Part shown: positions 55,722-64,000 of the stretch, in pieces
Numbering within the stretch: position 1 is the stretch's first letter
Layout: each line of letters starts with the position of its first letter
Assembly: GCA_007026445.1 (NCBI GenBank)
Contig: VDMD01000001.1
Location: 2,852,001-2,916,000 of the forward strand
Direction: 5' to 3'
Length of the DNA: 64,000 nt
Source of the DNA: Schizophyllum amplum
Lineage: Eukaryota; Basidiomycota; Agaricomycetes; Agaricales; Schizophyllaceae
Made by a program: the position numbers and the translations under genes
Notes under the pieces: generated by a model
Seen by the model: only the letters and a program-made list of their open reading frames with translations
Database searches by the model: none
What the model was told of the DNA's origin: nothing

Positions 55722-57328
55722 CTACGCGTCAACCACATCCCCCCACACACTCCGGACCCACTGCACACACTGCGTCTGCAGCATCCGCACCGCATCCAGC
55801 AACCCTGCAGCAATCACAGCGTCCTCGAACCCCTTCGGCGGCGGAGGCAGTCCGCTGCTCGCAGTAACCTCGTGAGCGACCGACTGGCCGCCCTCGAAGG
55901 ACCTCTTCCCAGTCCGCATCGTCTCCGGCGCTACCGGCGGGCGCGGCGGCGGCGCACACAGCGCCCTCGCCAGCCACTCCACCACGCGCTTGTGCAGCAG
56001 CACGAATACCGGGTCCTCCGCGCGCAGAGTCCGCTCGACGGCGGCGCGGACGTGCTCCTCGCTGTCCTGCGCCGGATCGCCGGCCTGTTTGCGTGCGCGG
56101 AGGACCTCATCGGCGAGGTTGATGATCTTCGTATCGCCTGCGGAGGCGTCCGAGTGGTTGGGTTCAATTTCCGCCTGGAGGAGCGTCCACAAGCGGTGCG
56201 TGAAGTCGCTTGCCGTCGCGGACGGCTGGGGTACGCGGACGAGGGAGCGTAGGGAAGCGACGATGACGAGGGCTTGCAGGTGATTCTGCAGGTGAAAGAG
56301 GGCGGGGGCGCAGAAAAAGAACGGGGGAGGAAGGTTGTTTGGCGGTGATGGAGGTGACTGGGATACAGACTCGGAATCAAGACCGGATGAGGGTGATAGA
56401 AGATACTTGGTGATGTTCGCCGAGATGGGGACATTGGCACCTATGGCATCTAGCAGGCGTGTCACCCAGGTTGGCAGGTCGGCGGCATGTGACGTGAGCA
56501 GGGCATCCCCCATCCAAGATTCCCAAGCCTCTTTCACGGTCTCCTTGGACATGGTACTGAGTATCAGTTCCCGCTCGCGTATCCGCGCCTGCTCCGTAAC
56601 GATAGCACGAATTTGTTCCTCCGACATGATCCCTAGCACGGTCTGGTTGAGGTCAGACTTCATGTGTTCGGATACGGCGATGGTCGCTTTGAGCGCGTCG
56701 ATGTCTGTCTGAGCGGCGAGAGTGTGCTGTTGCGTGTCGGTAGCATGGTATGCCGATACACCGTCTAGTTGGGCCTGTATACGGTCGAGCTCTTCATCCC
56801 GTACTGGAGCGCAGCGTTCCTTCAAAGCCGAGAGGACGTCCCGCAATAGATCCATAGCACTGTGCAGTGGAGACATGCTCGGGGGGAACGGCGCAGAAAG
56901 AGCCAAGAGAGCGCGGTGACCCGAGGGCAATAGAGGCTTGATAGCCTCATGCAAGTCCAGATGTAGTCGATGCAGTCGGTCTATCTGCACGGATGCGTCT
57001 GGCGAGTCAAGAGCTTCTAATGCCTCACATAGATCGTACACGGTCAGCACAAACACACGTACGCTATACAGAACGGGCTCACCTCATCCCAGAAAGCCCT
57101 GTGCACCATTTTCTCTACACGAGCTTGCAGATCAGCTGTTGCATCTTTGCCATCCGTCGCGTCCTTCATCTGCTGATTGGCGGATCTGCTGAGTAACATG
57201 GATAGGATTGACTTTCCTGGCGGGACGACTTTGAAGGGGTCTGTTGCGAGCACATGGAGAAAGTAGACTTCATTTGCAGTTTGTGTGAGCTCGGCGGGGA
57301 AGACGATGGACGTCCCTTCCCAGGACAT
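55722..57328 (-). CDS. Tcp11-domain protein (Sok1-like), 515 residues
   Basis: Two exons (57328-57083, 57023-55722) with a 59-bp intron sum to 516 codons. It starts MSWEGTSIVFPAELTQTANE. Tcp11-family features are the helical segment HRLHLDLHEAIKPLLPSGH and the hallmark LKERCAPVRDEELDRIQAQL, then long amphipathic helices (LSTMSKETVKEAWESWMGD, WVTRLLDAIG, FHLQNHLQALVIVASL). In yeast the relative Sok1 suppresses loss of protein kinase A; in animals Tcp11 acts in sperm signalling. No enzyme motif is present. The first 80 residues (VARVEKMVHRAFWDEA region) also fit the family. A signalling scaffold role is inference. Confidence 0.75.
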
Positions 57329-58734
57329 GGTGGTAGGTGGCGAGATGTGCTGGTGACGTCACGCGTCGAGCAGCCGATTCCAGATGAGGATATTTCCGCA
57401 AATGGCAGCTTTTCATTGTTTTCTTGACTTGCTTCTGTCAAGACTCGCGCTCAATCGCAGGAGTCGCTAGTCTGTCTTCTCAATTCAGTCACGGTTCACC
57501 ATTTGATGTTGGGACAAGACATACAAGAGCTATACTAGGATGTTGTGCGTCGCCTTGCTGGCCTGCTGCAATCGGAGCTGCATGCCCCCGTCATGCCCCC
57601 CCTTCGAAGAAACGATCGTGACGCTGGACTGCGCCTTCTCTAGTCTTCTCTTGTGAAAGATCAACCAAAAGCTGGGACGACAGCTCAAGAAACAACGAGG
57701 TCCGCAACTGCGAGGACACGGAAGAGAAGTACTTCTCCCAGTCCAAGGGGCGGTGCGTCAGAGCTCTCACCGAATGTGCGCCGAGATAATCTTCTCGCCA
57801 GCAAGATACCTGCTGTGTCGAGCGCCACACAGGATATCGATGAGTCGTGACCATGCAAGCGCTGGGAAATGCAAGAGTACTCACCGAGGCCAATCGCGTT
57901 GCAAAATCCTGTCATTCTGACGTTCCTGTCTTTATGCGCTAGCTGCTCGCCTCCACCCTGCTGTTCTCTCACGTTCTGCAAGTGAACACGCCGATCATGT
58001 CATAATAACACCCTGCCTGGGCTTGCCGAACGAACCAGAAGGCACGCCTAACGAGACGAAGCGCGTCCCGCTGTGGGTTCACCGCCCTCTTTCGGCGCGC
58101 CACAGTCTCGCAGATAGTCAGTGCAAGGCGGGCCGGCCACAGCAACGAGGCGATTTACGTTTCACTCTGGTCTTGTGTTCGTGCGCCTACAGCAGCTCAC
58201 CTGATTATGATCCTCGATGTCTTTGTCTCCTCGCTCGGCCGGACCTTGCAGATGCGGGGGCATTCTTAGGGTACTCCAAATCCTACTCTATCGACACGCA
58301 AGCATGCGAACTGTAGGCGAACATTAGACCCTCGCAACTTCGCCGACGGGGATCTCATGTCGTGACCACCCGCGACTACCACTTAGGTTGCGCTGCTTCG
58401 GATCTACCGAATGTACCGGACCTTCCCTTTGGTGGGCGCTTAAGCCTATGCAAGTTACCATTAAACCACTTGTTTACGCGATGCGCAGGCGTAGAGCGGT
58501 GCTGTCGCCGTGCTGTCGCCTCTCCTCCGTTATTCAATATTATCACAGCATTGTCCGTAAAGACTCAGGGTGATGGCGCGGCACTCTCGTGTCTCGGGCG
58601 CGTCCGCAACATCTCGTTGATGCGGTCATGTCGAAGAAGGCCATTTGGATCTCCGTGGATCATGTCCGACGTACAAGCTATCCATTCCCCTAATCGGATC
58701 TAACCCGGCTTGCCGAGTACTTAAGGACACGAAC
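57329..58734. other. Intergenic, about 1.4 kb, promoter of PAL
   Basis: No gene supported. A minus-strand frame near 57820-57900 contains LHGHDSSISCVALDTAG, which looks like one WD40 repeat, but nothing around it extends the similarity. The PAL promoter must lie in the last part. Confidence 0.45.
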
Positions 58735-61574
58735 ATGGCAAGGACGACACTCTCATCCACTCTGTGGTCTCCCTATCCCGCATTCACTGACGCTCATATG
58801 CCCTCTGTATCCCACCCCCACACTGACGGCGTCGAGAACCATCCCGTCAATGGCGTAAATGGTGTCAACGGGGCAGCCATCAAGAAATCCTCTCAGTCAG
58901 ATACGCTGCTTGCGAAATTCCTCGATGGCCAACGCGAGCTCGAAGCATACAGGTGCGTCTCGATTCTCCTCCCGTCGACATTTAAGCTCATTATACCAAC
59001 TAAGACACGGGAAGGCTGTTCTAGTCGACGGCGACAGTCTCTCCGTCGCTGCTGTCGCTGCGGTCTCACGTTACAATGCGGCCGTTGAACTCGACCAGAC
59101 ACCTACCTGCAAGGAGCGCGTCAAGAAGAGTCGCCAAGTCATCGCTTCCAAGGTTGACAGTGGCGCCAGCGGTACGTGTTCTTCGCCTTCCAGTCATACC
59201 TTCCAGCAAGCTGATGTGTACAACAGTGTACGGGCTTTCCACCGGCTTTGGCGGAAGCGCCGATACGCGAACGGACCAGCCTATCCTACTAGGACACGCG
59301 CTACTACAGCATCAGTAAGTGGAGGATCACCGTTCCCGTGTAGCCGCTTAACCGCTATCATTAGGCATGTTGGTGTTCTGCCGTCCTCAGTCAAGGCCCT
59401 CGAAGTTCTTCCATTGCTAGATCCGGTCGCGTCGACGTCAATGAGCGAGAGCTGGGTGCGGTAAGCGTCACTGTGATTAACTGAATGGCGAAGTACTGAC
59501 CGGTACGCAAGGGGCGCGATGCTCATCCGCCTGAACTCTTTGATTCGGTGAGTCGCGCATGAATGTAGATGCTTTGCAAGGTGCTGACTCTGCGACCAGG
59601 GGACACAGCGGTGTTAGGTACGTACAGCGGACGCCTAAGCAGGAACGACTCTGACATCTCGCCCACTCTCAGATATGAGTTGATCGAACGCTTGGGGGAA
59701 CTCCTGCGTGCCGGAATCACCCCACTCGTCCCGCTCCGCGGCAGTATTTCTGCCTCAGGTGATCTTTCCCCCTTATCTTACGTCGCCGGGACCATCGTGG
59801 GAAACCCGTCTATCCGTGTATTCGACGGCCCAGCTGCGTTTGGCGCTCGGAAGATCGTATCCTCGCGAGAGGCTCTCAAGGCGCACGGCATCGAGCCGCT
59901 CCCTCTCGTCTCCAAAGAGCATCTCGGTCTCCTCAATGGCACCGCATTCTCGGCAAGTGTGGGCTCACTCGCCATACACGAGGCCGTGCATCTCGCGTTG
60001 CTAGCGCAGGTCTGCACGGCCATGGGCGTTGAGGCGCTCTCCGGCACGCAAGGATCTTTCGACCCCTTCATTCATGACGTTGCTCGTCCTCATCCAGGCC
60101 AGGTCGAGAGCGCGCGCATCATGTGGGGTCTCCTAGAGGGCTCCAAGCTGGCCCAAGTTCATGCCGCGGAGGAGGAAGAGGTTGCGCTCGACGCGGACAA
60201 ATACTCGCTGAGACAGGACCGGTACCCCCTACGGACTTCCCCACAATTCTTGGGCCCCCAGATTGAGGACATTCTTGCCGCCGCAGCCTCATTGAAGCAA
60301 GAGATAAACTCAAGTGAGTGTGCCACTATTATCAACTGTGTCGTGCTCACGATTTTGCGGCAGCCACCGATAACCCTCTTGTCGATGGCGAGACTGGCCA
60401 GGTGCATCATGGCGGCAATTTCCAGGCGATGGCCGTAACGAACGCGATGGAGAAGATACGACTTGCGCTCCACCACATCGGCAAGCTTCTCTTCGCGCAG
60501 AGCACGGAGCTGATGAACCCGGCAATGAACAACGGACTGCCACCTTCTATGGCAGCGAGCGACCCCTCTGTAAGTTGCACTCATGCAATCGGAATATTTG
60601 CTGACGGTTCTAAAGCTTAATTATCATGGGAAAGGCATGGACATCGCCACAGCAGCGTATGTCAGCGAGCTGGGATACCTTGCCTCGCCGGTTTCGACGC
60701 ACATCCAATCCGCCGAGATGCACAACGTGCGTTCTTCGTCTCATCTCTCCCCTTAGCCTCATGACCTGACATCAATTTATACACAGCAAGCTGTTAACAG
60801 TCTCGCGCTCATCTCCGCGCGGGCCACTATCAACTCGCTAGAAGTCCTGTCGATCCTCACCGCGTCATATCTCTATACCCTCTGTCAAGGTAGGCAACTT
60901 TCATCGTTCACGTGCATCGACAAGACCTCACCTGTTATCCAGCCCTGGACCTTCGCGCTCTGCAGATCGAGTTCTTCACTGGCCTGCGCACCATCGTCGA
61001 TGAGGAGCTTTCCGCGGCCTTCAGCAGCGCTTTGCAGTCCAGCACCGACCTCCGGTCCCTCCAGTCCGCCGCATATGCCACCATGTCAAAGGTGTTCGAG
61101 AAGACGAGCACCATGGACAACGTCGACCGCATGCACGAGGTCGCCTCCGCGTCTTCGACTGCGCTGCTCGACTTCTTCACACGGCCGCAGTTCTCTGGCT
61201 CGGTGACTGTGCTCGGCGCGATCCCGTCCTTCCGCACGCGTGTCGCTGAGCGCGCCGCCACGCTCATGGACGACTTGCGCCGCGCATATCTGTCTGGAGA
61301 GCGCGGGGCTGCGCCCGCCACACCGTACCTCGCAAAGACACGTTCAGTCTACGAGTTCGTGCGCGTTACGCTCGGCATTCGTATGCACGGCTCAGAGAAT
61401 TACAACGGCTTCCCCAACGGCATCGGGACCGACGATATCACTCTCGGCCAGAACGTCTCTCTTATTCACGAGGTCAGTCTACTTTGCCGCCGTACCACGT
61501 GATCATCGCTGACCAGGATGTAGGCCATCCGGGATGGCAAGCTGCAGGGTGTTGTCGTAGGATTGTTCGAGTGA
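58735..61574 (+). CDS. pal: Phenylalanine ammonia-lyase
   Basis: Deaminates phenylalanine (often also tyrosine) to cinnamate, the entry to phenylpropanoid metabolism, or lets the fungus use the amino acid as nitrogen and carbon source. It starts [17 protein letters not shown]. The catalytic Tyr loop is [16 protein letters not shown]. The MIO cofactor forms from Ala-Ser-Gly in [15 protein letters not shown]. Further marks: [54 protein letters not shown] and [12 protein letters not shown]. It ends VVVGLFE. About nine introns; short exons of 36 nt (59512-59547) and 18 nt (59600-59617) encode [12 protein letters not shown] and GHSGVR. The long form with a C-terminal shielding domain indicates PAL rather than histidine ammonia-lyase. 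Confidence 0.95.
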
Positions 61575-61988
61575 AGGGACTGTTAGATTTATTGAGCTTC
61601 AAGTGTATTATACTCCCGCACATTCTTCCGCTGCTGCTGTAACATTAGACGTATTTCGTGTCTGCATCGCATTATTCGCCTTCGTATACTCTCATGCCGG
61701 TGTCAACAACGATGTCCCTGCTTCTTTATTCCCTTGTCATATCTGGCGAGAGCGATCAGGATGATGAAAGTGCTGAGACGCAATAGCCCAGACTAAATGT
61801 TTTCAGAAGTAGCAATACTGTAAGCTAGGGCGTGTCGTTCGCCGGTCAGGCGATTATACACAGAAGGACATATGGTAAACATGACACAGAGATCATCATC
61901 GTCGCATCCAAACGTAACAAGTTCGTGGTTTTCATGCTCGAACACTATCACCATTGCCACCATGGTCACTGACCCCTCTCACGAGCTC
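61575..61988. other. Intergenic between convergent PAL and Cds1 genes
   Basis: About 410 bp of 3' sequence from both genes; nothing else seen. Confidence 0.5.
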
Positions 61989-64000
61989 TCACGGCACAGC
62001 GATGCCCTGACCCCGCAGGTACCCCTTCAGGTCCTTGATCAGCTCCAGCTGCTCCTCCGTCGTCAGCCCGCTGACTATCGTCTGCAACACAGACCCCACG
62101 GTGACGTGGTGGTCGCGGATGACGCTGCTGTAGTACACATATGTGAACACGCCCATGAGGAACCTAGAGCACGTTCAGCGACAGCGCAAGGCAGGCGAAA
62201 GATGGGACGTACTGGCAATCCATCCGGTCCGTCATACCACCATGGCCCGGAATGCTATGGCCAAAGTCCTTGATGTTGAACGCGCGCTTGAAGCCGGATG
62301 CGAAGAAGCCGCCGAACGGCGCAACAAGCGATGCAAAGATCGCCATGACGAGGACATGGCCCTGGAACGGAGCGTATGAGATCGTCGTGATCTCGCGGCC
62401 GAGCTGCGCGAAGGTAAGTCAGTAGAGGCACGGGCATACCTATACTGAAGCGTACCGCGTTCGATAGTGCCTTCGCAACAGGAGCCCAGATCTGCCAGTC
62501 GCGCCAGATGAAGACCGGGTTCGGCTTGCACGCGAACTCCTCCCAAGCGTGCTTCCCAAGGTCCCGCACCGGGCAGATCATGTAGTTGAAGCGCATGAAG
62601 AACGTGCCCCACGCAACACCGAAAGCCATGGTGCAGAAGAATGCGCCAACGAAGCCCTCGACCGTCTTCTTGGGCGAGAGCTGAATCAAGGGCGTCTTGC
62701 CGAACGAGATGCCGCAGATGTAAGCGAAGACATCGTTGCAGATAACGAGCGAGGCGGGGACCCAGAACCAGATGACACCCTCCAAGATGTTGTTGACGAT
62801 GAAATGGCTAAAGAAACGTGAGCAGAAGAACACATGAAGATTGTAGGCAACCGACCTGGAAACGACCACGAGCAGGAGGCTCATGTGCACCCAGCAGAAC
62901 AGCCCGAACTGCTGTTTCAACTGTCCCTTCTGCAGCGACATAACGAACCCGACGAAGCCAAGCGTATACAGCAGGAAGCTAAGCATACGGTGGTTCGTCG
63001 CGAAAGGCAGGAGCTGCGCATCGGCAAAGACGACATGCTGCAAAGGGCATGAGACGAGTACACTTCTATCTTCCAGAAAAGCACGTACCTTGAAGTAGTA
63101 GATAATGCTTTCGCCGTAGAGGAAGTAGTTCGTGACAGCGAAGAAGTACCAATTGAGGGTGACGCTCCATGGGTCCTTCTTGGCTTCTTCCTTGGCGCTC
63201 TTGCTAGAGAGAGCGAATAGGGCTGTGACTTCGCGGTAGACCAGCGTCTGGCATATGTGCACAAGCAAGACCATGTAGCCGTGCCCGAAGGTCAAGAAGC
63301 CTAAGTGAACGCATTAGAATGCAGGGCCTCAGTATCGGGCTGGCTACGTACCGAGAAACGCGGCGATCATGATGAACGTCCATATTGTGCGCGTAACAAA
63401 AGCTGCTTTCTTCTTCTGCTGCTCTGCCTGCTTGCCGTCTTGAGGGGGCGCAGACGCAGGCGGTTGGTCGGCTTTTGATGGCGGCTGCACAGCCGCCTCC
63501 AGCTTCTGCACTACTGCAGATTTGTGGACAGGCTTAGGTGTCGGTACATCGTCAGGTACGGGCGCCTGAGGAGCGGCCATGGAAGGAAAGTCTGGGGTGG
63601 AGCGCCCCGATGTTGACGACTGCCGAATGAACGGTTCATCAAGAGGTCGGGCATGGCCGTTCACTCCGTTGAGCTCCGCTGGTTCCTGGGCTTTGGGGGC
63701 AAGAATCTGGGGCTCTGGCTGGGAGGGAAGTGCCGCGTCACCATTCAAGCCGGCTGGCGGGGCATCTGTGGGAGCTGGGGCGGACGCGTCCTCTACCGAC
63801 GGGAGCACTGACGCGACTGCTGGGGCGGGTGAAGCGTCTGAATCGACCTGCGCTTTCGCGGCGGCTTTCTGTTTTTGCCTCTTCTCTGCGCGCGCCGCAC
63901 GGGCTGCTTTTTTGAGTGCAGATTTTGTGGGCTTCGAAGGCTCAGAGGCACTGCGATGCGGATTCGTCAAAATCTTGCGGGGCAATCACGCGCAATGAGA
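61989..64000 (-). CDS. cds1: Phosphatidate cytidylyltransferase Cds1 (5' end outside window)
   Basis: Makes CDP-diacylglycerol from phosphatidate and CTP in the ER, feeding phosphatidylinositol and phosphatidylserine synthesis. The N-terminal 190 residues are Ala/Pro/Lys-rich and cytosolic. Then come multiple membrane helices ([54 protein letters not shown]). The family segments [20 protein letters not shown] and [26 protein letters not shown] (the CdsA signature with KD and DRMD) are intact. It ends LRGQGIAVP. About six introns. The frame reaches the window edge without an in-frame ATG (the codon before [11 protein letters not shown] is TTG), so the true start is probably in an exon beyond 64000. 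Confidence 0.93.

Noticed and set aside
57685..57981. WD40-like segment (LHGHDSSISCVALDTAG) on the minus strand
   Set aside because: A single repeat-like motif with no neighbouring WD repeats or exon structure; chance or a tiny relic.
63965..63985. Start of Cds1 at the codon before [11 protein letters not shown]
   Set aside because: That codon is TTG, not ATG, so the gene was called 5'-partial instead.

Overview
The window reads as nuclear DNA of a filamentous basidiomycete, probably a wood-decaying Agaricomycete. The signs are genes broken by many 45-65 bp GT-AG introns, an AA9 lytic polysaccharide monooxygenase, an Abr1-like multicopper oxidase, phenylalanine ammonia-lyase, a DUF6533-type membrane protein, and fungal orthologues of Bet5, Kre6/Skn1, Mcm2, Mia40, CK2 alpha, Rps23, Msy1 and Cds1. 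I built the gene models by eye from frame, splice signals and remembered family sequence. No similarity search was run.

Layout. 1-3 kb: TRAPP subunit Bet5 and a hypothetical protein. 3.05-3.71 kb: a MITE-like element. 4.5-10.1 kb: Kre6/Skn1-type glucan synthesis protein, a small secreted protein and an F-box/LRR-like protein. 10.2-13.9 kb: gene-poor, with small repeats. 13.9-22.4 kb: multicopper oxidase, Mcm2, Mia40 and an intron-containing tRNA-His. 23.4-30.5 kb: AA9 LPMO, a J-like coiled-coil protein, CK2 alpha and a DUF2470 membrane protein. 30.63-31.18 kb: a non-autonomous hAT-type element with an exact 8-bp target duplication. 31.5-39 kb: DUF6533-like membrane protein and a large Sec7/PH protein. 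40-44 kb: a flavin reductase-like gene divergent from an iron-type alcohol dehydrogenase. 44.3-57.3 kb: Mmt-type metal carrier, Rps23, transglutaminase-like protein, mitochondrial TyrRS, NIPA-like transporter, a small membrane protein and a Tcp11 protein. 58.7-64 kb: PAL and the Cds1 gene, whose 5' end lies beyond the window.

The most striking feature is at 41144-41929. A 786-bp element with terminal inverted repeats and an exact 6-bp target duplication sits inside the coding sequence of the flavin reductase-like gene. Removing it together with one duplication copy gives one uninterrupted reading frame. Its end supplies a GT donor, and an AG in the opposite terminal repeat would splice it out in frame, leaving four extra codons. 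This is the architecture of an introner, a transposon that makes an intron. The rest of the gene sums exactly to an open frame of 307 codons.

Gene structure is a second theme. Many genes carry very short exons: a coding exon of only ATG in Mcm2, 7 nt in Rps23, 11 nt in Kre6, 12 and 23 nt in the alcohol dehydrogenase, 13 nt in the flavin reductase, 18 nt in PAL, 21 nt in the Mmt-type and NIPA genes, and 26 nt in CK2. Two introns appear to be GC-AG. Most genes are housekeeping. The LPMO, multicopper oxidase and PAL, and perhaps the reductase/dehydrogenase pair, fit life on plant material.
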